A stretch of DNA of 64,000 bases from Lachnospiraceae bacterium (GTDB taxonomy: Bacteria > Bacillota > Clostridia > Lachnospirales > Lachnospiraceae). The notes beneath the pieces are model-generated. The model was not told the DNA's origin. It made no database searches and was given only the letters and a program-made list of their open reading frames with translations. Shown piece after piece: positions 34,528 to 45,054 of the stretch; position 1 is the first letter of the stretch, and each line of letters starts with the position of its first letter. Position numbers and translations under genes: made by a program. The stretch spans positions 65,969 to 129,968 of the forward strand of contig JAAUZV010000007.1 in assembly GCA_014804425.1 (NCBI GenBank), read 5' to 3'.

Positions 34528-36894
34528 TTACTTCTGCAATACGTTGTTCGCTTTTTCGATCATTTCGGCAAGCATTTCTCTTGTCAGGCTGCCGTCACCG
34601 AAACTCAGGTTCCCGCGGATCGGCGTCTGCTCCATCATCGATTTCTGCATCTCCTCGTTGATCGCCTCTTCCGCCGCCGATTTTTCTTTTTTCTCCTCGT
34701 CCCTGCGGGATGTCCAGCCGGCCTCCGCGGAAAAGCCGTCGTCCTCCGCCTCTTCCTCTGCGTTCACGACCTGCGGCATATAATTCTTTAACAACGGCTC
34801 CATGACATTCTTAAGCTCCGGGTGATCCAACAACTCATCCAGCGTCGTGTTAAAGTCAACCGTAAACGGAAGTTTTTCGGTTGACATGACCTCAACGGTC
34901 TCCTCTAACCGGATATCGCGCGAGGATGCGGCAATCTCGATCCCGTAATCGCCGCTCTCCACATACCAGTCATGAATTTCCGTATTAAAATAAGCAAATG
35001 CCCGCTTCTCAAGCTCAAAGGTAACGGTCTTCGTCTGACCAGGTTTTAAGAATACCTTCGTAAATCCGCGCAGTTCTCTGACCGGACGGTTTGCAACTCC
35101 TTTCGGGTTCCGCACATAGAGCTGCACCGCTTCTTTTCCTGCCATTTTTCCCGTGTTTTTAATATCCGCACTGACCATCAGCGTATCGCTATCCATGATC
35201 GCATTCGCGCTGACACGCAGATTGCTGTAAGAAAATGTCGTATAGCTTAAACCATGCCCGAACGGGAATAACACTTCCATCTCGCGTTTGTCATAATAGC
35301 GGTAGCCGACAAAAATACCCTCGCGGTACTCCACCCTGTTTTTTTCACCGGGGAAATTGAGCCATGACGGATTATCCTGCACCCGCAGGGGGAAGGTCTC
35401 CGCAAGCTTCCCGCTCGGATTCACTTTTCCGAAAAGCACGTTTACCGTCGCGCCGCCAACCGCCTGTCCGCCAAGATACACTTCCACCACCGCTTTGACC
35501 TGATCGATCCACGGCATCTCTACCGGAGAACCGTTATGCAGCACCACGACCGTATTCGGCTGAACCTTCGCTACCTCGCTGATCAGATAATTCTGACAGC
35601 GCGGCATGGACATATGTTTCCTGTCATAGCCCTCGGACTCGAAATTATCCGGCAGTCCCGCAAAGATCACGGCAGTCTCCGCCTGTGAAGCGGCTACGAC
35701 CGCCCTGCGGACAAGTTCCTTGTCGATCTCATCCTGCTCATCCTCATAACCCTGTACATAATTGATGTTTGCCTTGATCCCGTATGCGGGATTGTTCACC
35801 GCATCCATGGCGCTCTCCACCTTAAAGCAATTAATGTGGGAGCTGCCGCCGCCCTGAAAACGCGGCTTCTCCGCATATTTTCCGATAAAGGCGATACTGC
35901 CCCTGTTCTCTAACGGCAGCATCTGCTCATTTTTCAAAAGAACAATACACTCTTCCTCGATCTTTCTGCTCAGCTCATGATCGGCATTCATATTCCAGAC
36001 GGTATCCGGTTTTGCCTGTTCCGTATAGCGGTACACAATGTTCAAAATCCGCTCCACGGCTTCATCCAGCACGCTCTCATCCAACGTCCCGTTCTTTACC
36101 GCCTCCACGATCAGCTTATCATTCTCTCCTCTGGAGGATGGCATTTCCAGCTCAAGACCCGCTTCCAGTCCCTTTACACGGTCGTTGACCGCGCCCCAGT
36201 CACTCATGACATATCCGTCAAAACCCCATTCCGTGCGGAGAATGTCTGTTAAGAACTCCCTGCTGTCAGCAACATGCAGTCCGTTCACACGGTTATAGGA
36301 GCACATCACCGTCCACGGCTTTTTGTTTTTGACTGCGCCCTCAAACGCCGCTAAGTAAATCTCTCGCAGCGCTCTCTCATCGATCTCCGAGCTGCTCGTC
36401 AATCTGCGGTATTCCTGATTATTCGCCAGATAGTGCTTTAAGCTCGTCCCGACATTCTGACTCTGCACGCCCTCAATATGCGCGCCGGCGATCTCGGTCG
36501 CCAGATACGGGTCCTCGCTGAAATATTCAAAATTACGCCCGCACAGAGGGGAACGCTTGATATTGGCCGCCGGACCTAAGATCGTACCGACGCCGACTGC
36601 CTGACATTCTTTTCCCAGCGCTTCTCCCATCTCTTTAAGCAGCTCTCTGTCAAAGGAGGCGCTTGTCGCGCACGCAGTCGGAAAGCAGACCGCTTTGATA
36701 CTGTCATTGACGCCGAGATGATCCGCTTCCTCATCCTGCTTACGCAGTCCGTGAGGTCCGTCGCTGACCATATACGCCGGAATATCCAGACGTTCTACCG
36801 CCTTGGTATGCCAGAAATCACTGCCCGAACACATGCCGGCCTTCTCCTCCAACGTCATTTGGGAAATCAATTCTCTCAATTTTGCCTGCTCCAT
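34528..36894 (-). CDS. Glycoside hydrolase family 3 beta-glucosidase
   Basis: GTILGPAANIKRSPLCGRNFEYFSEDPYL, FDGYVMSDWGAVNDR (nucleophile Asp), C-terminal fibronectin-III-like domain, no signal peptide. Confidence 0.92.
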   Translation of the reverse strand: MEQAKLRELISQMTLEEKAGMCSGSDFWHTKAVERLDIPAYMVSDGPHGLRKQDEEADHLGVNDSIKAVCFPTACATSASFDRELLKEMGEALGKECQAVGVGTILGPAANIKRSPLCGRNFEYFSEDPYLATEIAGAHIEGVQSQNVGTSLKHYLANNQEYRRLTSSSEIDERALREIYLAAFEGAVKNKKPWTVMCSYNRVNGLHVADSREFLTDILRTEWGFDGYVMSDWGAVNDRVKGLEAGLELEMPSSRGENDKLIVEAVKNGTLDESVLDEAVERILNIVYRYTEQAKPDTVWNMNADHELSRKIEEECIVLLKNEQMLPLENRGSIAFIGKYAEKPRFQGGGSSHINCFKVESAMDAVNNPAYGIKANINYVQGYEDEQDEIDKELVRRAVVAASQAETAVIFAGLPDNFESEGYDRKHMSMPRCQNYLISEVAKVQPNTVVVLHNGSPVEMPWIDQVKAVVEVYLGGQAVGGATVNVLFGKVNPSGKLAETFPLRVQDNPSWLNFPGEKNRVEYREGIFVGYRYYDKREMEVLFPFGHGLSYTTFSYSNLRVSANAIMDSDTLMVSADIKNTGKMAGKEAVQLYVRNPKGVANRPVRELRGFTKVFLKPGQTKTVTFELEKRAFAYFNTEIHDWYVESGDYGIEIAASSRDIRLEETVEVMSTEKLPFTVDFNTTLDELLDHPELKNVMEPLLKNYMPQVVNAEEEAEDDGFSAEAGWTSRRDEEKKEKSAAEEAINEEMQKSMMEQTPIRGNLSFGDGSLTREMLAEMIEKANNVLQK

Positions 36895-36972
36895 TTTCTT
36901 CCTCCTTTTTCATTTTAGGCGCTCTGTCTGTAACCGCCCCGCTGACACCCCGATTTCCGATGGGTTCCCTGT

Positions 36973-39900
36973 TTATATTTCCGCACCGTCCATACTGCGG
37001 TAGGAATATCGGTTCTTTCCGGCGTTTTTACTCTCGTAAAGCGCCTCGTCCGCTTTTCCCAGACATTTCTCATAGTCAAAGGTTTCTTTCCTCATGATGG
37101 CGATACCGATACTGCAAAAGATCGGGTACGGCTCTCGCCCTGCCAGTTTTTTCTGAAACTCATTCAGCCGCTGATCCAGGATCTCCCTTGAAACAAAATT
37201 CTTCAAAAATACGATAAACTCATCGCCGCCGAAGCGCCCGACATAATCCGTCCGTCGAAATGTTTCATGCAGAATGTCCACAAACGAACACAAAACGTCG
37301 TCCCCGCCCTGATGACCGTATTTGTCGTTAAACTCTTTGAAATCATCCACATCAAATATAAGGAACGCGCAGGATTCTCCCTCTCTTGCATCCTCCTCCA
37401 TATATTGGATCGTTTTTTCTTCAAACGCCTTGCGGTTAAAAACATTTGTGAGCGGGTCCCTCGTGGCAGCACGTTCGTTTTCAATCTGTCTTACTTTTTT
37501 ATCATTAATATCCTTCAGATAATACAGAGCATACATCTTACCGGTCTCAGGTTCCCGGAACGCATGCACGAACAGCTCCATCCAGTGATATTCATCCTCG
37601 TTCTTCCTGCGGAACTGCACAGTGACCGTCGCCTCTCCCTCCTCATAGGATTGGCGGATGTGGTCCACATTGATGTGCCGGTAATACTCTCTATAATCTT
37701 CTTCCGCCACAACCTCACGCGAATAAGTATCCTGAAGCCGCTGGAATGTCATATTCTGCTGCCTTCCAATCGCCGGGTATTTCTCCCACAGACCGCCTCC
37801 GGAGAGCATCATGCCGGTATCCATATCCACCTCAGCATAAGCACTCATCTCGGAGAGCATCGCCTGATAAAAATCCTCTTTCCGCACATATTGGCGCTTG
37901 ATCGCCTCTCCCTTCGGCAGATGCTTATAGAGCATATCCTTCGTGATGAGATGATAGCCCTTGTATGTATAAACACCGTCCTTCGCCTTGCTTAAACGCC
38001 CCACACAGCGGACGGGAACTTCACCCAGCACCGGATGTCTCCACGGATATTCCAATTCCACGATTTTTCCCGTCAGCATCATATCGCGCACGGCGCTTTC
38101 GACATAGCTCTGATAGCCGTCAACAATATTACCGTGCCAATGCTCATAACAGGCTTCACCGCTTATATTGCTCTGCGTGCCGAGCAGCTCGCTCATGCCC
38201 TTATCGACATACATGCGGCCGCCACCCTTGTTCGTGTCCATCTCGATCATCCACATGCCGATGCGCATATCCTTGAGAATGTCCGCTTCCCGCACGAGAT
38301 TTAACGTCTCGGAAATGACTTCTTCCTTTTTGTCCGCCGTCATGACGCCTCTCTGCAGCAGAAGATTTCTGAGCACCGGCGCCGTGCGGACCAAAAGCTC
38401 CTCATGATAGGAATCCTTTTTCGGATTATCGACACCGACAAAACCAAGCACCTTTCCATCATGTAAAAGCGGTACGACAATCAGCCTGCGGATATTCTGC
38501 TCATGTAATATTTTCCACATTTCCGGTGCGGATTCCCTATAAACATCAATATCGGGAATCACCTCCGCCATGCCTGTGGCAAAGCGTTCCATCCATGGCT
38601 CTACCAGACTCTCTGGGACGGACAACAGCTCCGCCTGCATGCTTTGTACCTGATTTTCACACCACTCGTACAGATTGCTCCATGCATGATTGTTCTCGGA
38701 ATATAAAAATAAATAGCTGCGTTCCGCCTTATAAAATTCCCCGGTCTCATGTAAATATTCCTGAACCGCCGTGTCCAGATCCTTGTGATCGATCAGCGCC
38801 GCCATGCTTTTCAGAGCCTGCTCGCTGACTTTTAAGCGTTCCTCCAGTCCGGTCTGCATCTGCTCCATTGCGGATATATCATAGGCGGTCTCTAAACGCG
38901 CCGGTCTTCCGTTCCAATGAATGAGCGTATCCTTCCTGCCATACCCGCTGACTCCGGCAGCGCGCTTTGCCGCCGCGTTCATATAATAAAGCTCATCACT
39001 GTCTGTATCTTTGATATATATGGCTTCCTCGAGCTCATCGAGCACGGCTTTATAATCGTTTTCCGGACAGTTCCCCGCATGCCATTCACGGCTTTCTTCC
39101 CCGCCCGTTTGTTCCGGCGCTGCCTGTGCGTCCTTTTTCCAGTCCTCCTGCTCTTTGCCGTCAAAAAGATAACGGCGCTCAAATTCCCCGGCATCGACCG
39201 GTCTGCTGAAATAATAGCCCTGCATGAGTTCCGGCAGCAAACCCTTTAATGCACGCAGCTCGCAGGCATTCTCCACACCCTCACAGCAGACGCGGATCTG
39301 GACACTGTGCGCAAGCTCCAGCACATTTTGAAGCAGACGGTAATGATAGGCGCTTTGCCCAATGCTGCTGATCATGCTTCTGTCAATCTTCACCTCATCG
39401 ACCGCAAGGCTCTTTAAGTAGCTTAAGCCCGAATAGCCTGTCCCGAAATCATCGACGGAAATCTGAATCCCACGCCTTCCCCATTGATAAAAAAGCTGAT
39501 TATACTTTGCAAAATCCTGAAGCTGCGTACTTTCCCTCAATTCCATGACAACCGCGTCTCCGGGCAGCTTAAAACGGTCAAGCAGTTCATAGATCGTATC
39601 ACTTAATTCTTTTTGATGAAGCTGAACATAGGAAAGGTTGATGCTCATGGTAAACTTCGGATTCTGCCTGCGCCATTCCTTACACTGGCGTACCGCTTCC
39701 TGCAGCACCCAGTTTCCGACCGGAATGATCATGCCGTTCTGCTCCAAAATACTAATGAACCTATCCGGAAGAACCACGCCGTGATATGCCGAACGGAAAC
39801 GCAAAAGCGCCTCCGCGCCGACAACCTCCATCGTCCGCGCATCAACCTTCGGCTGATAGTTCAGGAAAAAACCCTCACAATGATCTTGAACGCTGCGCCG

Positions 39901-40824
39901 CATTTCATCCCCAAGGTCGATCAAAAACAGCTGCTTGGTATAATCCTCCGCCGAAAAGAACACCAATTGATTTTTTCCTGCTTTTTTCGCACGGTCAAGC
40001 GCACTCTCCGCATACATATAGATCGTGTTGGCATCATGCACATCGGCCATCGGATAAGTGGCTGCTCCCGCGGAAAAAGTACAGCCCCCGCCAAGCTGTT
40101 TGCGGATACTTTCATACACCGACGCTACCATCTCACTCTGATAGCCGACAAAATTAATGGCAAAATGATCGCCGTCAAGGCGGTAAATACGAAATTTATC
40201 ATCAATACAGTCTTCCATGATGAGCGTCACATTTTTCAAAATGCGGTTTCCGTGCGCTCTGCCGTATTTTTTATTGATATTCTTGAAATCATCGACGCCG
40301 AGAACAAGAAGCGTCCCTTCTTTTTTCTGATGCAGCGTCTCCTCAAAATCTTCCGTAAACTTGGAACTATTAAAAAGCCCCGTCAGAGAATCCGTCTTGC
40401 CGAGCAGCGCCGTATCGGAAATACGCCCCATCATAAAAAGGCGCTTTCCCTGCTCATCATAGACAACCTTGCCGCGGCAGCTGATCCATACCTGATTTCC
40501 CTCACGGTCAACAAGGCGGTACTCCATATCATGCGTATCCTGTTTCCCCTCCAGCACATAGCGGATATCCTGCTCCAATGCCGCCGCGTCATGGTCATAG
40601 ACCGCTTTTGAATACTCCTCTATGCTATATCCGCCCTCCGGATTTCTCGGAAGCGGATAACGTTCCGCAATATTCCCCCAATAATAAAACCGTTTGGTAT
40701 CCAGCCTTGCAATATAGAGATAATCGTCCGTACTCTCGTTCAAAATGCGCAGGGTTTCACAGTATTGTTTGAACAGTTTTTCCTCCTGTTCGCCGAATAC
40801 CTCACCGTTCGCGTTTTGTCCCAT
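36973..40824 (-). CDS. Multidomain PAS-GGDEF(degenerate)-EAL-GAF/PAS-GGDEF cyclic-di-GMP protein, 1283 aa
   Basis: First cyclase motif LDGDHF; EAL set EALLRF, NLSYVQL, VMELRES, SVDDFGTGYSGLSYL, VDEVKIDRS, CCEGVEN, MQGYYFSRPV; second cyclase motif GRFGGDEFIVF. Confidence 0.92.
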   Translation of the reverse strand: MGQNANGEVFGEQEEKLFKQYCETLRILNESTDDYLYIARLDTKRFYYWGNIAERYPLPRNPEGGYSIEEYSKAVYDHDAAALEQDIRYVLEGKQDTHDMEYRLVDREGNQVWISCRGKVVYDEQGKRLFMMGRISDTALLGKTDSLTGLFNSSKFTEDFEETLHQKKEGTLLVLGVDDFKNINKKYGRAHGNRILKNVTLIMEDCIDDKFRIYRLDGDHFAINFVGYQSEMVASVYESIRKQLGGGCTFSAGAATYPMADVHDANTIYMYAESALDRAKKAGKNQLVFFSAEDYTKQLFLIDLGDEMRRSVQDHCEGFFLNYQPKVDARTMEVVGAEALLRFRSAYHGVVLPDRFISILEQNGMIIPVGNWVLQEAVRQCKEWRRQNPKFTMSINLSYVQLHQKELSDTIYELLDRFKLPGDAVVMELRESTQLQDFAKYNQLFYQWGRRGIQISVDDFGTGYSGLSYLKSLAVDEVKIDRSMISSIGQSAYHYRLLQNVLELAHSVQIRVCCEGVENACELRALKGLLPELMQGYYFSRPVDAGEFERRYLFDGKEQEDWKKDAQAAPEQTGGEESREWHAGNCPENDYKAVLDELEEAIYIKDTDSDELYYMNAAAKRAAGVSGYGRKDTLIHWNGRPARLETAYDISAMEQMQTGLEERLKVSEQALKSMAALIDHKDLDTAVQEYLHETGEFYKAERSYLFLYSENNHAWSNLYEWCENQVQSMQAELLSVPESLVEPWMERFATGMAEVIPDIDVYRESAPEMWKILHEQNIRRLIVVPLLHDGKVLGFVGVDNPKKDSYHEELLVRTAPVLRNLLLQRGVMTADKKEEVISETLNLVREADILKDMRIGMWMIEMDTNKGGGRMYVDKGMSELLGTQSNISGEACYEHWHGNIVDGYQSYVESAVRDMMLTGKIVELEYPWRHPVLGEVPVRCVGRLSKAKDGVYTYKGYHLITKDMLYKHLPKGEAIKRQYVRKEDFYQAMLSEMSAYAEVDMDTGMMLSGGGLWEKYPAIGRQQNMTFQRLQDTYSREVVAEEDYREYYRHINVDHIRQSYEEGEATVTVQFRRKNEDEYHWMELFVHAFREPETGKMYALYYLKDINDKKVRQIENERAATRDPLTNVFNRKAFEEKTIQYMEEDAREGESCAFLIFDVDDFKEFNDKYGHQGGDDVLCSFVDILHETFRRTDYVGRFGGDEFIVFLKNFVSREILDQRLNEFQKKLAGREPYPIFCSIGIAIMRKETFDYEKCLGKADEALYESKNAGKNRYSYRSMDGAEI

Positions 40825-41037
40825 GAACTACTTCCCCCTCGAATGTCCCGTTTTACTCATTTAATTTTATAACAGATGGGGATGTGTTGCAAGTACAGAT
40901 ATGCTTTCGGCATGTGCAAATTAGGCATAAAAAAAGACTATTTGTGAAAAAAAGCTATCGGCGTTTTGCAATTTCCAAAGATGTGCTATAATAGGCGCGA
41001 TAAAACAATTATGATGCCGCTTGCGCACTGAGAAAGA

Positions 41038-41892
41038 ATGGACAATTTTATGAAACTGATCTTTATCCGACATGCAGAACCCGATTATGAACATGATTCT
41101 TTAACAGAAAAAGGCTTCCGCGAAGCGGAGCTTGTCGCCAAGCGCGCAAAAGACTGGCGTGTCAGCCAGTTCTACTGCTCTCCCTTGGGGCGGGCACAGG
41201 CGACCGCGGCGCCGACGCTTCACGCGCATCATGTCAGCCTGACAACCGTTTTTCCGGAACCGGCGCCGGATGTTCTTCATAAGCCGGACCCGGACAAAGC
41301 GATCGTCTACCCTTGGCTGCGCGAGCTGCATGCGCCCGTCGATACCGAATTACATCCCGATCACCGCTTTATTCCTTGGGACTTAACGCCCGCTTATTTT
41401 AACGAGCATCCCCTGCTGCTTGACAAAGAGCGCTGGAGAGAAGCCGAATTGATGAAGCATTGTGATCTGGGAAATCAGGCGGACTGGATCTATGAACGCC
41501 TGGACGGACTGCTCGCCCTGCACGGTTACCGGCGGGACGGACTCTGCTACCGCACTGACGGGACACACGGGACGAGCAACGATTTTATGAAATACGACGG
41601 CACCTCTGTCGCCTGCATGAAGGAGGCGGACGGTGAGGAGGAAGTGCTTGTCTTTTTCTGCCATCTCGGCGTCATGATGATGATGCTCTCCCACCTGATC
41701 AACACGGCGCCGCACGCTATGCTTCACGGCTTTTTCGTTCCCCCTGCGTCCGTGACGATCCTCTCCGCCGAGGAGCGGATTCCGGGGCAGGCCTATTTCC
41801 GTGTGCAGACCGCGGGCGATACCTCTCATTTCCGCATTGCGGGCGAACCGGTCTCCTATTACGGGGGCTTCGCCATGCCGTTTCAGGAGTGA
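41038..41892 (+). CDS. Histidine phosphatase family protein
   Basis: KLIFIRHAEPDYEHDSLTEKGFREAEL; RHA(E) signature. Alternative start 41050. Confidence 0.85.
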   Translation: MDNFMKLIFIRHAEPDYEHDSLTEKGFREAELVAKRAKDWRVSQFYCSPLGRAQATAAPTLHAHHVSLTTVFPEPAPDVLHKPDPDKAIVYPWLRELHAPVDTELHPDHRFIPWDLTPAYFNEHPLLLDKERWREAELMKHCDLGNQADWIYERLDGLLALHGYRRDGLCYRTDGTHGTSNDFMKYDGTSVACMKEADGEEEVLVFFCHLGVMMMMLSHLINTAPHAMLHGFFVPPASVTILSAEERIPGQAYFRVQTAGDTSHFRIAGEPVSYYGGFAMPFQE

Positions 41893-41915
41893 CCGGCATG
41901 CGGATACCCTCCCAC

Positions 41916-42245
41916 TTACTGCTGCGGAACCACCGCGTAAAAAATCAGATCGGCATCCGTGTCATTCACGATCGTATGGCTGTGTCCCTTCGGACAGTAA
42001 TGGCACATGCCGGCATTTAAGCGCTCCTCGGCGCCGTCCAAGACCGCCTTCCCGCTTCCCTCCAAGATCAAAACGATCTCGCTGTTCTCCTCATGCGTAT
42101 GCAGTCCGACGGTTGCACCCGGAATTAAACGGCAGCGCATGATCCGGTTTAATTCATCCACATGCATCTTTGCCCGCATTTCCTTTTCGCCGCCCTTAAA
42201 CGCAGGCAGGATGGTTTCTTCCATACTCATAAAATCAATGATCAT
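41916..42245 (-). CDS. Cupin domain-containing protein
   Basis: GATVGLHTHEENSEIVLILEGSGKAVLDG...LNAGMCHYCPKGHSHTIVND. Confidence 0.88.
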   Translation of the reverse strand: MIIDFMSMEETILPAFKGGEKEMRAKMHVDELNRIMRCRLIPGATVGLHTHEENSEIVLILEGSGKAVLDGAEERLNAGMCHYCPKGHSHTIVNDTDADLIFYAVVPQQ

Positions 42246-42407
42246 ATCTTTTTCCTCCATGATAAAAAGCGTTTTCCGTTATGGTTACTATACCAAATGA
42301 CCGACAAAGCTACAATAAAAAAATGCGATGACCGCTTCACGGTCGCTTGTTTTTTCCCTGCGCCTGTTATATCATCATCTTATGGCTTAAAAAGGAGGTA
42401 TCTGTCC

Positions 42408-43304
42408 ATGAATGAAACAGAAGAAAAAAGACCGGTTCCCGCGTGGGCTGCATTGCTCCCCGAAAATGAATTTATCAGTTATCTGCCTTCTTATACGGGC
42501 GGCGCATATTTTGACCTGTTTGACGAATATACCTATCCATGCAAAGAAACCGGCGATATTACTTACTATGTCTACGATCCCGTAAAGCAGGGCGCAGACC
42601 CGAACGGTACCTATCCCGTGCTTGTCTGGCTTCATGGAGCGACCAACTCCCTGAACGGAAAATTCTGCATCTGCAACTGCGGCGGAGAACAATTCGCCTC
42701 GCCCGATTATCAAAAAGCAATAGGCGGAGCCTATATTATCGTGCCGCTTGCCAATGAAAAAACCGATGAAAACGGCAGGCTTACCGAGACATTTTCGGAA
42801 CAATATCTCCATCCGCTGAAAAGCATCATCGAGCGCGTCTGCCTGAACGCGGCCACCGGCAAAATTTTTGCCATGGGCGGTTCCCTCGGCGGTTTTATGA
42901 CATGGAAGCTCGCGGAGCGTTTCCCCGACCTGTTCGACGGAATCATCCCGATCTCCACAAATTATGTCCCCGCAGACGAGCTTTTAGAGGACATTGCCCG
43001 GCACAATGTCGCGGTTTTCGTAACATTGGGCCAACACGATGAAACACTGAATTTTGAGAAAGACATCGCGCCCCACATACAAAAGATGGAGAACTTGGGA
43101 TTCCTATGCTATTTCCCTGAGTGGGTGAAAAACGGCGACGGCGGCGTTGCTTCACTGTTCTACGGCTGGGAGATGGGGCAGCACTGCATGATCAATCAAA
43201 TTCAGGCGAACCTCTTTTACGATAACGGCGCACCGTACGATCCGCGTCTGCCGCACGGTGTTACAGGCTGGATCAGGCAGGTATGCGAAAACAGGACAGA
43301 ATAA
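42408..43304 (+). CDS. Alpha/beta-hydrolase fold esterase/peptidase
   Basis: YPVLVWLHGAT oxyanion region, IFAMGGSLGGFMTWKLAERFPDLF nucleophile elbow; SD aaggagg. Confidence 0.85.
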   Translation: MNETEEKRPVPAWAALLPENEFISYLPSYTGGAYFDLFDEYTYPCKETGDITYYVYDPVKQGADPNGTYPVLVWLHGATNSLNGKFCICNCGGEQFASPDYQKAIGGAYIIVPLANEKTDENGRLTETFSEQYLHPLKSIIERVCLNAATGKIFAMGGSLGGFMTWKLAERFPDLFDGIIPISTNYVPADELLEDIARHNVAVFVTLGQHDETLNFEKDIAPHIQKMENLGFLCYFPEWVKNGDGGVASLFYGWEMGQHCMINQIQANLFYDNGAPYDPRLPHGVTGWIRQVCENRTE

Positions 43305-43364
43305 AAACGAAATGCAGAGAACAGCCCTGACATGGCAGCTTTCTACACACAACGGAGGTTTTGC

Positions 43365-44057
43365 ATGACAACGATTGCGGTAATTGACGACGACCTTTAT
43401 ATCGGCGACCTGATCGAACGGCTTCTGCGCGGCAGCGGCTATGACGTGCTGCGCGCCTATTCGGGAACGGAAGCAAAGCTGTTATTGTCCACAAAGAAAC
43501 CCGACCTGATCTTATTGGATCTCATGCTGCCCGGACTTTCCGGCGAGGAGGTTCTTGCGGATATTCAGGAAACGCCGGTTATCGTGATCAGCGCCAAACA
43601 AGAGATACAGGACAAGGTTTCCCTTCTCCGCGGCGGCGCTGCGGATTACCTTACAAAACCCTTCGATACAGAGGAGCTTCTTGCACGGGTTGACGTCCAG
43701 CTCCGCATGAGACATCCGGCAAAAGAGAACCCTTCCGCCCCGCAGCAGCATTCACTATTATGTTTTGAAGAACTGACGCTGGACTGCGACACGCATGAAA
43801 TTTTTGCGGACGGTACCTCCGCGCATCTCACCAAAACCGAATATGCGATTTTAAAGCTGCTGCTTCAAAATCCGCGTCAGGTCATCACGCGTTCCCTTCT
43901 TTTGGATCGCATCAGCGAGGATACGCCCGACTGCACGGAAAACTCCTTAAAGGTGCATATCAGTAATTTAAGAAGTAAATTACGGGCATTAAACGGAAAA
44001 GAATACATTGAAGCGGTCTGGGGAATCGGCTTTAAGCTAAGGCCCGACGAATCTTAA
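43365..44057 (+). CDS. OmpR/PhoB family response regulator
   Basis: VIDDDLYIGDLIERLL, PDLILLDLMLPGLSGEEVL, ISAKQEIQDKVSLLRGGAADYLTKPF; wHTH LTKTEYAILKLLLQNPRQVITRSLLLDRI. Confidence 0.93.
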   Translation: MTTIAVIDDDLYIGDLIERLLRGSGYDVLRAYSGTEAKLLLSTKKPDLILLDLMLPGLSGEEVLADIQETPVIVISAKQEIQDKVSLLRGGAADYLTKPFDTEELLARVDVQLRMRHPAKENPSAPQQHSLLCFEELTLDCDTHEIFADGTSAHLTKTEYAILKLLLQNPRQVITRSLLLDRISEDTPDCTENSLKVHISNLRSKLRALNGKEYIEAVWGIGFKLRPDES

Positions 44058-44093
44058 CCGTTTCTTTACGTTTTTCTTTACCGCTTTCTTAAC
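44050..44093 (+). promoter_or_regulatory. Four direct repeats (TTCTTWAC), probable response-regulator binding array
   Basis: AATCTTAAC (44050), TTTCTTTAC (44061), TTTCTTTAC (44073), TTTCTTAAC (44085); spacing 11/12/12. Confidence 0.6.
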
Positions 44094-44139
44094 CCGCACT
44101 CAATATGATAACCTTATCAAATCACGCAGGAGGTATCAT

Positions 44140-45054
44140 ATGGAATATGTATTACAGACAAATGCCCTCTCAAAGCAATACCGGCATTTCAAGGCGCTTT
44201 CCAATCTGACTATGAATGTTCCGAAAGGGTCCATTTACGGTTTTGTCGGAAAAAACGGCGCCGGAAAAACAACGCTCATCCGCATTATCTGCGGCTTACA
44301 ATCCCCGACTTCAGGAGGCTATACGCTTTATGACACCGATTTCAGCGCGCCGATGATCTTAAAAGCGCGCAGGCGGATCGGCGCCGTCGTCGAGACCCCG
44401 TCCATTTATCTGGATATGACGGCAAAAGAAAACCTGCGCCAGCAATATCTCATTCTCGGACGCCCTTCTTACGACGGCATCGACGAGCTGCTCTCCTTAG
44501 TAGGACTTTCCGATACCGGTTCTAAAAAAGTAAAGAATTTTTCTTTGGGCATGCGCCAGCGTTTGGGCATTGCCATTGCGCTTGCCGGAAATCCCGATTT
44601 TCTGGTACTGGATGAACCCGTCAATGGGTTGGACCCGGAGGGGATCGTAGAAATCCGTGAACTCATCTTAAAGCTGAACCGCGAGCATCAGATCACCGTG
44701 CTCATTTCCAGCCATATTCTGGATGAACTTTCCCGGCTTGCGACACATTACGGTTTTATTGATGCGGGCCATATGGTAAAAGAGATCAGCGCCGCCGATT
44801 TGGAGGCCGCATGCCGCAAATGCGTCCATGTCAAGGTCTCCCATACCGCCGCGCTCTCCCATGTGCTCGATGCGCTTTCTTTGGAATACCGCATTCTCTC
44901 CGACACGGAAGCGGATATTTACGGTGAACCGTCCGTCAGCGAGCTTGTTCTGCGCTTAAAAGATGCCGGATGCGAGCTTTACTCGATGCAGGAGCATGAC
45001 GAAAACTTAGAAAGTTACTATATTCGTTTGATCGGAGGGGAACAGAATGAGTAA
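44140..45054 (+). CDS. ABC transporter ATP-binding protein (bacitracin/lantibiotic-immunity type)
   Basis: GFVGKNGAGKTTLIR, FSLGMRQRLGIAIAL, FLVLDEPVNGLDPEG. Confidence 0.92.
   Translation: MEYVLQTNALSKQYRHFKALSNLTMNVPKGSIYGFVGKNGAGKTTLIRIICGLQSPTSGGYTLYDTDFSAPMILKARRRIGAVVETPSIYLDMTAKENLRQQYLILGRPSYDGIDELLSLVGLSDTGSKKVKNFSLGMRQRLGIAIALAGNPDFLVLDEPVNGLDPEGIVEIRELILKLNREHQITVLISSHILDELSRLATHYGFIDAGHMVKEISAADLEAACRKCVHVKVSHTAALSHVLDALSLEYRILSDTEADIYGEPSVSELVLRLKDAGCELYSMQEHDENLESYYIRLIGGEQNE

Noticed and set aside
39613-40611. 332-aa plus-strand ORF
   Set aside because: Antisense to the GGDEF/EAL gene; no recognisable domain.
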